Part shown: in pieces, positions 44,370-55,390 of the stretch
Numbering within the stretch: the first letter of the stretch is position 1
Layout of the letters: the number at the start of each line of letters is the position of its first letter
From: Sinomonas cyclohexanicum
GTDB lineage: Bacteria; Actinomycetota; Actinomycetes; Actinomycetales; Micrococcaceae
DNA length: 64,000 nucleotides
Assembly: GCF_020886775.1 (NCBI RefSeq)
Contig: NZ_AP024525.1
Span: 558,001 to 622,000 of the forward strand
Direction: 5' to 3'
Made by a program: the position numbers and the translations under genes
The notes under the pieces: generated by a model
The model's input: only the letters and a program-made list of their open reading frames with translations
The model's database searches: none
Told to the model about the DNA's origin: nothing

Positions 44370-44560
44370 GGGCGGCCCCGCGCCTTCGACGCTCAGACCC
44401 ACAAGGGCCGGAACGTCGTCGAACGCTGCTTCAACCGACTCAAGGCCTGGCGAGGAATCGCCATGCGCACCGACAAGACAGCCCGGAACGACTTCGCCGC
44501 GATCACCCTCGCCGCATCACTCGCATGGCTCAACGCCAGCTTCAGCAACACACCTAACGG
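44370..44560 (+). pseudogene. IS5-family transposase C-terminal fragment
   Basis: Readable residues GRPRAFDAQTHKGRNVVERCFNRLKAWRGIAMRTDK and FAAITLAASLAWLNASFS match the C-terminal end of IS5-family transposases, including the VERCFNRLK motif carrying the last catalytic Glu. The rest of the element is missing. It abuts the IS3 remnant. Confidence 0.8.
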
Positions 44561-44599
44561 CAGACGCCGCTGCCGGGGCATGAGTTGCGGCGGGCATGA

Positions 44600-44650
44600 G
44601 TTGAGGGGCCGTCCCCTGCGCAGCACCACTACGCAGGGCGGCCCCTCAAC
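44600..44650. terminator. Terminator hairpin after aceB
   Basis: Arms GTTGAGGGGCCG(TC)CCCTGCG and CGCAGGGCGGCCCCTCAAC give 19 bp with a 2-nt bulge and an 11-12-nt loop. It is 83 bp beyond the aceB stop and separates it from the transposase remnants. Confidence 0.72.
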
Positions 44651-44732
44651 GGGTTCCCCGGTGCCCCTGCCCCCGTCTTTCGGGGTGCCTGTTGCGATTG
44701 AAGCGTGCAGGGTCCGGGAAGCTATGGCCGGA

Positions 44733-46409
<1,677 letters not shown>

Positions 46410-46437
46410 GGGAGGTCTCCTGATGGTGGGCGACGGC

Positions 46438-46468
46438 GGGTGGGCCGAGGGGCCTGACTGGCCCACCC
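46438..46468 (-). terminator. Hairpin between aceA and aceB
   Basis: Perfect 9-bp arms GGGTGGGCC/GGCCCACCC (46438-46446, 46460-46468) with a 13-nt loop. No U-tract. It could be a partial terminator or an mRNA-processing and stability element that sets the aceA:aceB ratio. Confidence 0.5.
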
Positions 46469-46497
46469 CCCGTCGCCGGCCTGTGCCTACACGGCTG

Positions 46498-47832
46498 TTA
46501 GTGGAACTGGCCCTCTTCGGTGGATCCCACGAGGGCGAGGGTGCTGGCGTTCGGGTTCAGCGCCGTGGAGACCAGATCGAAGTAGCCGGTGCCCACTTCT
46601 CGCTGGTGCTTGGTTGCGGTGTAGCCGCGGTCTTCGGAGGCGAACTCGCGCTCCTGGAGGTCGACGTACGCGCTCATGCCGTTGCGGGCGTAGCCGTGGG
46701 CGAGGTCGAACATCGAGTAGTTGAGAGCGTGGAAGCCCGCGAGGGTGATGAACTGGAACTTGAAGCCCATCGCGCCCAGCTCGCGCTGGAACTTGGCGAT
46801 CGTGTCGTTGTCGAGGTGCTTCTTCCAGTTGAACGACGGGGAGCAGTTGTACGCGAGCATCTGGTCCGGGAACTCCGCCTTGACGGACTCCGCGAACTTC
46901 TTGGCGAGCTCGAGGTCCGGGGTGCCCGTCTCCATCCAGATGAGGTCGGAGTACGGGGCGTAGGCCTTGGCGCGGGCGATGCACGGCTCGACGCCGTTCT
47001 TGACCCGGTAGAAGCCCTCCGCCGTGCGCACCGGCTGTCCCCCTTCGCGGAGGATGAATTCCTGGTCGCGCTCGTCCACGTCGGTGGTGATGAGCGTCGC
47101 GGCCTCGGCGTCCGTGCGGGCGATGATGACGCTGGGGACGCCGGAGACGTCCGCGGCGAGGCGGGCGGCGTTGAGGGTGCGGATGTGCTGCTGGGTCGGG
47201 ATGAGGACCTTCCCGCCGAGGTGGCCGCACTTCTTCTCCGACGCGAGCTGGTCCTCCCAGTGAACGCCGGCAGCGCCGGCCTGGATCATGGACTTCATGA
47301 GCTCGTAGGCGTTGAGCGGGCCGCCGAACCCGGCCTCGGCGTCCGCCACGATCGGGACCAGCCAGTCCTCGACCGTCTGCTTGCCCTCGGAGAACTCGAT
47401 CTGGTCCGCGCGCTGCAGCGCGTTGTTGATGCGGCGCACGACGGCGGGAACCGAGTTCGCGGGATAGAGCGACTGGTCCGGGTAGGTGTTGCCGGAGAGG
47501 TTGGCGTCCGCGGCGACCTGCCAGCCGGAGAGGTAGATGGCCTTGAGGCCGGCCTTGACCTGCTGCACGGCCTGGTTGCCGGTGAGGGCGCCGAGGGCGT
47601 TGATGTAGCCCTTGCCGTCCGCGCGGCCCTCGGTCACAGCCTTCCACAGCTTCTCGGCACCGCGGCGCGCCAGCGTGTGCTCCTCCGGGACGCGGCCGCG
47701 GAGCTTGACGACATCCTCGGCGGTGTAGTCGCGGGTGATGCCGTCCCAGCGGGAATCGGCGGACCACTCGAGCGTGAGGGCCTCGGCCTGCTGCTCGAGG
47801 GACAGGTTCTGGGGCTCGGGCTGTGCGGTCAT
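46498..47832 (-). CDS. aceA: Isocitrate lyase
   Basis: This 444-residue enzyme splits isocitrate into glyoxylate and succinate. The active-site hexapeptide is [10 protein letters not shown], and other marks include [35 protein letters not shown] (read as [10 protein letters not shown]) and [15 protein letters not shown]. Length matches the bacterial short form. It is the first gene of the aceA-aceB unit and is divergent from the RamB-like regulator. The inverted repeat at 47875-47912 lies in between. Confidence 0.97.
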   Translation of the reverse strand: MTAQPEPQNLSLEQQAEALTLEWSADSRWDGITRDYTAEDVVKLRGRVPEEHTLARRGAEKLWKAVTEGRADGKGYINALGALTGNQAVQQVKAGLKAIYLSGWQVAADANLSGNTYPDQSLYPANSVPAVVRRINNALQRADQIEFSEGKQTVEDWLVPIVADAEAGFGGPLNAYELMKSMIQAGAAGVHWEDQLASEKKCGHLGGKVLIPTQQHIRTLNAARLAADVSGVPSVIIARTDAEAATLITTDVDERDQEFILREGGQPVRTAEGFYRVKNGVEPCIARAKAYAPYSDLIWMETGTPDLELAKKFAESVKAEFPDQMLAYNCSPSFNWKKHLDNDTIAKFQRELGAMGFKFQFITLAGFHALNYSMFDLAHGYARNGMSAYVDLQEREFASEDRGYTATKHQREVGTGYFDLVSTALNPNASTLALVGSTEEGQFH

Positions 47833-47874
47833 GTCGGGTCTCCTTCGACTCGGTGTGGCTTCTTCGTGAGAACA

Positions 47875-47912
47875 ACTTTTCCATGTCTGCAACCCCGAAT
47901 TCAGGGAAAAGT
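47875..47912. promoter_or_regulatory. Inverted repeat in the aceA-ramB intergenic region
   Basis: ACTTTTCC (47875-47882) and GGAAAAGT (47905-47912) are perfect 8-bp inverted arms separated by 22 bp in the 118-bp gap between divergent aceA and the RamB-like gene. The A/T-rich arms recall the AAAG-type RamB sites of corynebacteria but are not identical. A good candidate for repression of both genes. Confidence 0.55.
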
Positions 47913-47950
47913 GCTGGAAAGAAAGGCAGATCTTCACGTATCCTCAAGAA

Positions 47951-49447
47951 ATGCCTCGTCAAGCCTCCTGGGCCCGCCCCTCTGCCCCCGTCACCACCGC
48001 CGCCCCGGCGAAGGGGAACAGTGTCGACGTCATCAGCCTGGGCCGGCGGGTTCGGCACCTGCGCAAGGCCGCGGGGCTCACGCTCGACGAACTCGGGACC
48101 GCCGTCGGGGCGGCCGCGAGCCAGCTGAGCCTCATCGAGAATGGCAAGCGCGAGCCCAAGCTGGGGCTGCTCCAGCAGCTCGCGGAAGCGCTCGGCGTCG
48201 GGGTCGACTCCCTCCTCGGGGCCGAGCCGCCGAGCCGCCGCGCGGCGCTCGAGATCGAGCTCGAGCGGTACCAGCGCAGCCCCCTCTACGAGAGTCTGAA
48301 CCTGCCGAAGATCCGCGTGTCCTCGCGGCTCCCGCTCGATGTCCTCGAGTCCCAGCTGGGGCTCCTCCACGAGCTCGAGCGGAAGATGAACGAGCAGATC
48401 GCCACCCCCGAGGAGGCCCGGCGCGCCAACGGGGAACTGCGCAAGATGATGCGCGAGCGGGGGAACTACTTCCCGGAGTACGAGGCCGAGGCGCAGAAGG
48501 TCCTCAAGCAGGTCGGGTACACGTCAGGGCCGCTGAGCCAGCACACCATCTCGGACATCGCCACGCATCTCGGATTCACCCTCCACCACGTGGGCGATCT
48601 GCCCCATTCCACGCGCAGCGTGACCGACTTGAAGAACCGCCGGATTTACCTCACGCAGAACGCGCGCTCGGACCACGACCCCCGCTCGGTACTGCTCCAG
48701 GCGCTCGGCCACTACGTGCTGGGCCACGAGACCCCCAAGTCCTACGGTGATTTCCTCGCCCAGCGGGTCGCGACGAACTACTTCGCCGCGGCGCTCCTGC
48801 TGCCCGAGCATGCGACGGTGGAGTTCCTCTCCCGCGCGAAGGGCGCCAAGGAGATCTCTGTCGAGGACCTGCGCGACACGTTCTCCGTCAGCTACGAGAC
48901 CGCCGCGCACCGGTTCACGAACCTTGCGACCCAGCATCTTGGCCTGACGACCCACTTCCAGAAGACGCACCAGTCCGGCATCATCTACAAGGCCTACGAG
49001 AACGACGGCGTGAACTTCCCCATGGACCACACGGGCGCCATCGAGGGCCAGCCCTCGTGCAAGGCCTGGACGAGCCGGGCGGTCTTCGACGTGCCGGACA
49101 AGTTCAGCCCGTACAGCCAGTACACGGACACCGTCACCGGGACTTTCTGGTGCACCGCGCGCACCGAGCGCAGCGCCAGCGGCGAGTTCTCCCTGAGCAT
49201 CGGCGTCCCGTACCACCACGTGAAGTGGTTCCGCGGGCGCGAGACGACGGCGCGCGCCACTTCGCGCTGCCCCGATCCGGACTGCTGCCGCCGGCCACCG
49301 GCGGAGCTGAGCGACCACTGGGCCGGCAACGCATGGCCGTCCGCCCGCGCACACTCGCACCTCTTGGCGGCCATGCCGCCCGGAGCGTTCCCGGGCGTGG
49401 ACGAGACCGAGGTCTACTCCTTCCTCGAGGCGCACTCAGGCGCCTGA
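47951..49447 (+). CDS. ramB: RamB-like regulator (XRE HTH + ImmA/IrrE-type domain)
   Basis: This 498-residue regulator has an N-terminal XRE helix-turn-helix (GRRVRHLRKAAGLTLDELGTAVGAAASQLSLIENGKREP). A middle ImmA/IrrE-like domain has a degenerate metallopeptidase site (LLQALGHYVLGHE in place of HExxH). A C-terminal DUF2083-type Cys region follows (CPDPDCC). In Corynebacterium and Mycobacterium RamB represses glyoxylate-cycle genes; the divergent position next to aceA makes the same role likely. Coupling to acetate/propionate status is expected but not shown here. Confidence 0.92.
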   Translation: MPRQASWARPSAPVTTAAPAKGNSVDVISLGRRVRHLRKAAGLTLDELGTAVGAAASQLSLIENGKREPKLGLLQQLAEALGVGVDSLLGAEPPSRRAALEIELERYQRSPLYESLNLPKIRVSSRLPLDVLESQLGLLHELERKMNEQIATPEEARRANGELRKMMRERGNYFPEYEAEAQKVLKQVGYTSGPLSQHTISDIATHLGFTLHHVGDLPHSTRSVTDLKNRRIYLTQNARSDHDPRSVLLQALGHYVLGHETPKSYGDFLAQRVATNYFAAALLLPEHATVEFLSRAKGAKEISVEDLRDTFSVSYETAAHRFTNLATQHLGLTTHFQKTHQSGIIYKAYENDGVNFPMDHTGAIEGQPSCKAWTSRAVFDVPDKFSPYSQYTDTVTGTFWCTARTERSASGEFSLSIGVPYHHVKWFRGRETTARATSRCPDPDCCRRPPAELSDHWAGNAWPSARAHSHLLAAMPPGAFPGVDETEVYSFLEAHSGA

Positions 49448-49496
49448 GTCAGCATCGGGGCGAGGTCCGGGTACCGGGTGCCATCCCGGGGCCCGG

Positions 49497-49769
49497 TCAG
49501 AAACCCGGGAAGGGGCGGGCCGGGATGTCCGGCTTGCCGTCCTTGTCCTCGTCGCCGTACGCCCGCATCGCGATGCGGTCAGCGAGCTCCTCGTTCATCT
49601 CCCACGGTGGCACCTGGTTGAATGCGTGCACCTCGCGCTTCGGCTTGCGAGGTGACTTCTTCCCGGCGTGCTCGCCCTCGGGCGGCTGTCCCTCGAGATG
49701 CTCCGCCGTGGCGTCCTCGGCCCCGTGCTCCTGGGCCGAGCGGCCCTCGTGCTTCTTGAAAAGGCCCAT
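49497..49769 (-). CDS. Small hydrophilic unknown protein
   Basis: This 90-residue, highly charged, probably largely disordered protein (GLFKKHEGRSAQEHG..., GKKSPRKPKREVHAFNQVPPWEMNEELADRIAMRAYGDEDKDG) is not recognised. ATG at 49769 has a strong GAGGAGGA ribosome-binding site. It is convergent with the RamB-like gene. Confidence 0.65.
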   Translation of the reverse strand: MGLFKKHEGRSAQEHGAEDATAEHLEGQPPEGEHAGKKSPRKPKREVHAFNQVPPWEMNEELADRIAMRAYGDEDKDGKPDIPARPFPGF

Positions 49770-49915
49770 GATGTCCTCCTCAGACGACGGATTCCCGTGC
49801 AGCCGATGTGATTCAGCTCGCACCATCACCATACGCCGAAACCCCCGCGCACGGGGGACGCTGCGTGCCCGGAGCAGCCCCCGCGCGGTGGCCGATTCCT
49901 GGAGGGGAGACCAGG

Positions 49916-49933
49916 ATCAACCTATCGGTTGAT
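49916..49933. promoter_or_regulatory. Operator-like palindrome before the MMPL gene
   Basis: ATCAACCTATCGGTTGAT has perfect 7-bp arms around TATC and lies 34 bp upstream of the MMPL start. It is shaped like a TetR-family operator, but no TetR gene is adjacent. Confidence 0.5.
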
Positions 49934-49966
49934 GGATGCGTGCGCGCCGCTTCCTAGCGTTGAACT

Positions 49967-52111
49967 GTGACCACAACAGCACCCCGCACCACTCCACCTG
50001 GCAGCCGAGCCAAGGCGCCTGCCCGCGCGCCCCGCTGGCTCCGCATCCTCCTCCCCGCCGTCCTCATCCTCGTCTGGCTCGCCGTGTTCGGCATGGGCGG
50101 ACGCGCATTCGGTGAGGTCAACAGAGTCGCCGTCAACGACGCGTCCGAGCACCTCCCCGCAAGCGCCGAGGCGACCCAGGTCCAGCACCTCCAAGACCTG
50201 TTCCGCGACGGGACCACCGTCCCCGCGACCGTCGTCTTCTCCAAGGACAGCGCCATCACCCCGGCGGAGGCGCAGGACCTCACGGCCCTCGCCAAGGACC
50301 TCGCCCGCGAGCACGGCGTTGCCGTGAACGAGATCCCCGGCGGCGCCCCGCGCCTCGTCCCCTCCGAGGACGGCAAGGCCGTCACCGTGTTCCTCCCGCT
50401 CCAGAAGAACAACCCGGATGCGGGCATCAAGCTCTCCGACACCGTCAAGAGCCTCCGGGCCGACCTCGCGGACCACAGGATCGACGGCATCCGGGCCAAC
50501 GTGACCGGCCCGGCGGGCCTCTCGGCGGACATCGCCGGCGCGTTCAGCGGGCTCGACGGGCTCCTGCTCGTGGTGGCGCTCGCCGTCGTGCTCCTCATCC
50601 TCGTGATCGTGTACCGGTCGCCTCTGCTGCCGCTCATCGTGCTCGGCTCCTCGCTCGTGGCACTGACCGGGGCGATGGCGGTCGTCGTCGCCCTCGCCAA
50701 GGCGGGCATCCTGCTCCTGTCCGGGCAGACGCAGGGCATCCTCATGATCCTCGTGATCGGTGCCGCGACCGACTACTCGCTCCTGTACGTGTCCCGCTAC
50801 CGCGAGGAGCTCGCCGTGAGCGAATCCAGATGGGACGCGACGTGGGCCGCCCTGCGCGGGGCGTTCGAGCCGATCAGCGCCTCCGCCGGCACCGTGGTCG
50901 CCGCGCTCCTGTGCCTCCTGCTCTCGGACCTCAACTCCAACAAGGCGCTCGGGCCGGTCGCCGCGATCGGCATCGCCTTCGCCTACGTCGTCTCGCTCAC
51001 GCTCCTGCCCGCGCTCATGTACTGGGCCGGGAAGGTCGCCTACTGGCCGCGGAAGGTCGGGGTGTCGACATCGCCCAACCAGCGCGGCGGCGGGATCTGG
51101 GGCCGGGCGTCCCGCCTGATCTCCACCCGCCCCCGCACGGTCTGGGCCGCGTCGCTCGTGATTCTCCTCGCCATGGGCGCGGGCGTCGTGGGCCTCAAGG
51201 CGGACGGCGTCCCGACCAGCGACTTCGTGGTGGGCCACTCCGACGCCCGCGACGGCCAGGCCGCCCTCGCCGCGCATTTCCCCGCGGGAGCCGGCCAGCC
51301 CGCCGTCGTGATCGCACCGGAGGCCAACGCCCCCGACGTCACGAGCCTGCTCAGGGGCGAGCCCGGGGTGAGTTCCGTGCGGCAGTCCGGGGCCGCCGTC
51401 GACGGCGAGGTCATGCTCGAGGTGACGCTCGCGAACGCTCCCGAGTCGAACGAGGCCGAGCAGACGATCACGACGATGCGCTCCGATATCGCGGCCCAGG
51501 GGTGGCGTGACGCCGAGGGGCGCAACGCAGTCCTCGTGGGCGGGCCGACCGCTGTCGCCCTCGACACCAACGCGACCACGATCCACGACCGCAACCTCAT
51601 CATCCCGGTGGTCCTCGGCGTGATCCTCGTGATCCTCATGCTGCTGCTGCGCTCGGTCGTCGCGCCGCTGCTCCTCGTGGGCACGGTCGTGGTCTCGTTC
51701 GCCGCGTCGCTCGGGGTCGCCGCCCTCGTGTTCAACAGCGTTCTTCAGTTCCCCGGCGCGGACGCCTCCGTTCCACTGTTCGGGTTCGTCTTCCTCGTGG
51801 CACTGGGGATCGACTACAACATCTTCCTCATGAGCCGGGTCCGGGAGGAGTCGCTCACGCACGGCACACGCGAGGGCATCCTCCGGGGCCTGCGGTCCAC
51901 GGGAGGGGTCATCACCTCGGCCGGCGTGGTGCTCGCCGCAACGTTCGCGGCCTTGGGTGTCCTGCCGGTGCTGTTCCTCGCGCAGATCAGCTTCATCGTC
52001 GCGTTCGGCGTGCTGCTGGATACCGTCCTGGTGCGCTCGCTGCTCGTCCCGGCCCTGTGCTACGACCTCGGCGACCGCATCTGGTGGCCCACCAGGCTGC
52101 GCAGGAGGTGA
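49967..52111 (+). CDS. MMPL-family RND transporter
   Basis: This 714-residue membrane protein starts with GTG. Two repeats each have a large extracellular loop and a six-helix MMPL bundle (first loop about residues 45-190, second about 415-530). Signature stretches include GAATDYSLLYVSRYREEL and ALGIDYNIFLMSRVREES, whose Asp residues carry the proton path. Relatives export lipids or drugs. It stands alone apart from the palindrome upstream. Confidence 0.92.
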   Translation: MTTTAPRTTPPGSRAKAPARAPRWLRILLPAVLILVWLAVFGMGGRAFGEVNRVAVNDASEHLPASAEATQVQHLQDLFRDGTTVPATVVFSKDSAITPAEAQDLTALAKDLAREHGVAVNEIPGGAPRLVPSEDGKAVTVFLPLQKNNPDAGIKLSDTVKSLRADLADHRIDGIRANVTGPAGLSADIAGAFSGLDGLLLVVALAVVLLILVIVYRSPLLPLIVLGSSLVALTGAMAVVVALAKAGILLLSGQTQGILMILVIGAATDYSLLYVSRYREELAVSESRWDATWAALRGAFEPISASAGTVVAALLCLLLSDLNSNKALGPVAAIGIAFAYVVSLTLLPALMYWAGKVAYWPRKVGVSTSPNQRGGGIWGRASRLISTRPRTVWAASLVILLAMGAGVVGLKADGVPTSDFVVGHSDARDGQAALAAHFPAGAGQPAVVIAPEANAPDVTSLLRGEPGVSSVRQSGAAVDGEVMLEVTLANAPESNEAEQTITTMRSDIAAQGWRDAEGRNAVLVGGPTAVALDTNATTIHDRNLIIPVVLGVILVILMLLLRSVVAPLLLVGTVVVSFAASLGVAALVFNSVLQFPGADASVPLFGFVFLVALGIDYNIFLMSRVREESLTHGTREGILRGLRSTGGVITSAGVVLAATFAALGVLPVLFLAQISFIVAFGVLLDTVLVRSLLVPALCYDLGDRIWWPTRLRRR

Positions 52112-52136
52112 CCCGCAGGAGGTGACCTTCAGAGGG
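52101..52136. repeat. REP-like half element
   Basis: Two tandem units GCAGGAGGTGAC (52101, 52115) are followed by CTTCAGAGG. The stretch GACCCGCAGGAGGTGAC also occurs at 60620-60636, and the 13308 element contains the same core on its arms. It overlaps the last codons of the MMPL gene. Confidence 0.6.
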
Positions 52137-52145
52137 GCGGGGCGG

Positions 52146-53117
52146 TCAGCCGTGGAAGGCGCGGTAGGCCGCCTCGGCCGCGGGGTGGAGGGGGACGCCC
52201 GCAGTGTTGATGAGGGTTTCGGGGCTCAGGAACTGGACACCGAGGCTCGTGCTCGGCACGAGCTCGCTCGCACGCATGAGCAGCAGCTCGACGGTGGCCC
52301 GGGCAGCGGCGTCGGGGAGGTCCTCGCGGCACAGCAGGAGGTTCGCGGCGCCGACCGTCCACGTTGACGGGATGCCCTCATAGGCCCCCGCGGGGACGAG
52401 CACGCGCTCGTAGTACTCCCCGAACCGGGCACGTGTCGGGCCGATGAGCGGCGAGAGGTCGATGAGGCTCAGGCCCACGTCCTTGGCGGTCGCGGCGACC
52501 GCCGCCGTCGGCACCCCGCCGGACCAGAACAGCGCATCGATGCTGTGGCCGCGCAGCGCCGCGAGCCCCTGATTGAGGCCGAGCGACTCCTCGCGGACCG
52601 TGACCCCGGCGGCCTCGAGCAGGCGGTGCGCCGTGAGGCTGGTCCCCGCGCCGGCCGCGCCGACGCCGACGGCGCGGCCGGCGAGGTCCGCGACACCGGC
52701 GAGCCCGCTGTCCTTCCGCACGAGGCAGTGGACATAGTTCTCGTACACCCTCCCGAGCGCCACGAGCCTCGATCCCGCGGCGGACGACGGCGCCGGGCCG
52801 GCGCTGCGGTCTGCGGCGGCGTCCGCGAGGGAGATGCCAACTGTCGCGGCTCGCGCCGCGATCCTGTCCAGGTTGTCCATACTGCCGCCGGTCTCGATGG
52901 CAGACGCATGCCGGGCCACCCCGTGCCGTTCGAAGGATTGCGCGAGGAGGGTCGCGAACTCGAGGTAGAAGCCGCCCGGCTCGCCCCCGGCCACCGTCAG
53001 GGAGTCGATCGCCGGAGCTGGGGCGCAGGCGGCCGCGGTGAGGACGAGGCTCGACACACCGGCCGCGAGTCCAGCACGCAGGAGCCCACGGCGGGTGAGC
53101 CCGACCTGCTCAGCCAC
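52146..53117 (-). CDS. TAXI-family solute-binding protein
   Basis: This 323-residue exported binding protein of the TRAP-associated extracytoplasmic immunogenic (TAXI) type has a signal with twin Arg and lipobox-like end (LTRRGLLRAGLAAGVSSLVLTAAACAPAP). GGEPGGFYLEFATLLAQ opens the mature part, followed by ETGGSMDNLDRIAARAATVGISLADAA and VGVGAAGAGTSLTAHRLLEAAGV. GTG at 53117 overlaps the kinase stop by 8 bp. No TRAP membrane subunits are nearby, so it more likely hands a ligand signal to the kinase than feeds a transporter. Confidence 0.88.
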   Translation of the reverse strand: MAEQVGLTRRGLLRAGLAAGVSSLVLTAAACAPAPAIDSLTVAGGEPGGFYLEFATLLAQSFERHGVARHASAIETGGSMDNLDRIAARAATVGISLADAAADRSAGPAPSSAAGSRLVALGRVYENYVHCLVRKDSGLAGVADLAGRAVGVGAAGAGTSLTAHRLLEAAGVTVREESLGLNQGLAALRGHSIDALFWSGGVPTAAVAATAKDVGLSLIDLSPLIGPTRARFGEYYERVLVPAGAYEGIPSTWTVGAANLLLCREDLPDAAARATVELLLMRASELVPSTSLGVQFLSPETLINTAGVPLHPAAEAAYRAFHG

Positions 53118-54603
53118 GGTGTCCCTCCCCGCCGGTGGTGCCGTCCGCGCCGCCGTCCGGGAGGCCGGCGTCGTGCGTTGAAGGATCGGGTGCCGCGGGG
53201 AACTCGACGCGCGCGACCAGGCCCCGCGGCTCCCCGGCGGCGAGGACGAGCCGGCCCCCGTTGGCGTCGGCAAGCTGCTCGACGATGGGCAGGCCAAGGC
53301 CCGTGCCCCGCGTGCCCGCGCTGCGCGGAGAGCGCCAGAAGCGGGTGGTCGAGGCGGCGCGCTCCTCGGCGGTGAGGCCGGGGCCGTCGTCGGCGACCTC
53401 GATGACCACGGTCCCGCCACGCCGCGAGACGCCAGCCCTGACGTGCGCGGTGCCGCCCTCCGGCGCGCCGTACTTGATCGCGTTCTCGAGCAGCTCGCCG
53501 ACGATGTCCGTCAGGTCCGACCGGTTTCCTCGGAGCCGCACGGGCAGCGCCGGGGGATCGGCAAGCTCGATGCGTGCCCCGGCGAGCTCCGCCGCGGGGG
53601 CGACGCGGGCGGCGGCATCGGCGAGGACGGTCCACGCGTCGAGGACCCCCGCGCGCTCGCCGAGGTCCGCCTCGGCGCCCCCGGTGACCGAGCCCTCCTG
53701 CACACGGTGCTCGGCGGAGGCCAGACGCAGCAGTCTGTCGAGGATCTCCTCGACATGCTCGAGCTCCCGCGTCATGCCCGCCGCCGCGTCCTTCTGGCCA
53801 GGCGTGTCGAGGGCCAGCGCGAGGAGGTCGGTGCGCAGGCGTAGCGCGCCGATCGGGTTGCGGAGCTGGTGGGAAGCATCCGCGATCAGCCGCCGCTGGG
53901 CGTCCATGCTCGCGGAGACGTGCTCGGCCATGGTCGAGAACGCGCGGGAGAGCTGCTGCATCTCGGGCGGCCCCTCCTCGCGCAGCCGTGTGGCGCGGCC
54001 AGACTCCTCGAAGTCGGCCACCGCCGCCGTGAGCCGGTGGACGGGGCGCAGCACCCAGCGTGTGACCCGCTCGGCACCCACCACGAGCAGGGTGGCGACC
54101 GCGGCGGCCCCGAGGACCACGAGCAGCCAGCGCTCGCGGAGCTTCTGCTGGGCGGCGCCCAGATCGACGTCGAGCGCCGCCTCGCCGAGGACCTGGCTGG
54201 CCGTGCCGAACGAACGGGCGATCACCTCGGAGGGCGGGCCGAACAGCGTGACGGCGTCGAGGGCGGTGTCGTTGAGGCTGAGCCGCGCGCGGGAGAGGGC
54301 ATCGCGCACGTCCGGCTGGTCTGGGCTGAGGCCGCCCGACGTCAGGGTTGCCTGCGGGGTGCGCACCACGACACCCTCGCCGTACAGGGCCGAGTACCGG
54401 TCCATCTCGCGTTGGAGCGGGACGGTGTCGCCGCTGGACGTCGCGTCGTCGGCCACCTGCGCGAATCGGTTGAGCGCCGCGACGCGGTTGATCTGCAGCT
54501 CCTGGGTGAGCTCACGGCTCACGGACGCGAGGATCGAGGCGGACACCGCCACGACGACGAGCAGGGCGAACAGGCTCAGGATGCCCAGGACCCGGAGCCT
54601 CAC
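53110..54603 (-). CDS. Sensor histidine kinase (TctE/QseC-like layout)
   Basis: This 497-residue kinase starts with GTG overlapping the regulator stop (GTGA). It has a transmembrane helix (VLGILSLFALLVVVAVSASIL), an extracellular sensor of about 140 residues, a second helix (LLVVLGAAAVATLLVVGAERV), HAMP, HisKA (LIADASHQLRNPIGALRLRTDLL), and HATPase_c (ELLENAIKYG, VADDGPGL, GTGLGLPIVEQLA). It is in an operon between the response regulator and a TAXI binding protein. Confidence 0.93.
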   Translation of the reverse strand: MRLRVLGILSLFALLVVVAVSASILASVSRELTQELQINRVAALNRFAQVADDATSSGDTVPLQREMDRYSALYGEGVVVRTPQATLTSGGLSPDQPDVRDALSRARLSLNDTALDAVTLFGPPSEVIARSFGTASQVLGEAALDVDLGAAQQKLRERWLLVVLGAAAVATLLVVGAERVTRWVLRPVHRLTAAVADFEESGRATRLREEGPPEMQQLSRAFSTMAEHVSASMDAQRRLIADASHQLRNPIGALRLRTDLLALALDTPGQKDAAAGMTRELEHVEEILDRLLRLASAEHRVQEGSVTGGAEADLGERAGVLDAWTVLADAAARVAPAAELAGARIELADPPALPVRLRGNRSDLTDIVGELLENAIKYGAPEGGTAHVRAGVSRRGGTVVIEVADDGPGLTAEERAASTTRFWRSPRSAGTRGTGLGLPIVEQLADANGGRLVLAAGEPRGLVARVEFPAAPDPSTHDAGLPDGGADGTTGGEGHRG

Positions 54604-55316
54604 GGCCCGGAGCCCGTTCCGAGCGCCCCGCCTCCTGCCCTCCCGCCTCCTGACGCCCCGCCTTCGACCCGGTACCCGACGCCGCGGACGTTGATGATGA
54701 ATCCGGGCAGCCCGAGCTTGGAGCGCAGACCCGTGAGGTGGACGTCGAGGGACCGCGAGCTCGCGACGAACGCGTCTCCCCACAGGGTGTCGAGGATCTG
54801 CTCGCGCGTCACGACCGAGCCGGCGTGGCCCGCGAGGAGTGCGAGGAGCCCATACTCCGTCGCGGTGAGGTTGAGCTCCCGATCGCCGACGGCGGCCACG
54901 CGCCTGTCGAGGTCGATGCTCACCTCCCCGACGCGGAGCCGATGGGGCTCGGTGCCGCCGGCACGGATGGCCCGCCGCGCGACGGCCTCGATGCGGGCCA
55001 GCAGTTCGACGAGCTTGACGGGCTTGACGAGGTAGTCGTCCGCGCCGGACCGCAGGCCGAGGACCACGCTGCGCTCGTCGTCGCGCGCGGTGAGGATGAG
55101 GATCGGGGCGAGGCTGACCTGCCGGAGCTTGCGGAGCACCTCGAGACCGTCCATGTCCGGCAGCCCGAGGTCGAGGAGGATCGCGTCGTGCTCGCGGTGC
55201 TTCAGGAGCGCGTCTGCGCCCCGGTTCACGCGGGTCGCGTGGTGCCCGGCCGAGCCCACGGCGGCGATGAGCGCGGAGGCCATCGCGTCGTCGTCCTCGA
55301 CGATGAGCACCCGCAT
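54600..55316 (-). CDS. OmpR-family response regulator
   Basis: This 238-residue regulator has a receiver (RVLIVEDDDAMA, Asp in LLDLGLPDMDG, LTARDDE, DYLVKPVKLVEL) and a winged-helix output domain (LTATEYGLLALLAG, VDVHLTGLRSKLG-type recognition region, INVRGVGYRVEGG). A Gly-rich tail follows. It is divergent from the metabolite:H+ symporter, and direct repeats in the gap are probable binding sites. Confidence 0.94.
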   Translation of the reverse strand: MRVLIVEDDDAMASALIAAVGSAGHHATRVNRGADALLKHREHDAILLDLGLPDMDGLEVLRKLRQVSLAPILILTARDDERSVVLGLRSGADDYLVKPVKLVELLARIEAVARRAIRAGGTEPHRLRVGEVSIDLDRRVAAVGDRELNLTATEYGLLALLAGHAGSVVTREQILDTLWGDAFVASSRSLDVHLTGLRSKLGLPGFIINVRGVGYRVEGGASGGGRAGGGALGTGSGP

Positions 55317-55390
55317 CGCAGCCTCCTCCCGGTGTCCACCGCCGCTCTCCATCGCCGAGATTACCGCGTGAGGGCCAAGACCTAAGAAAG

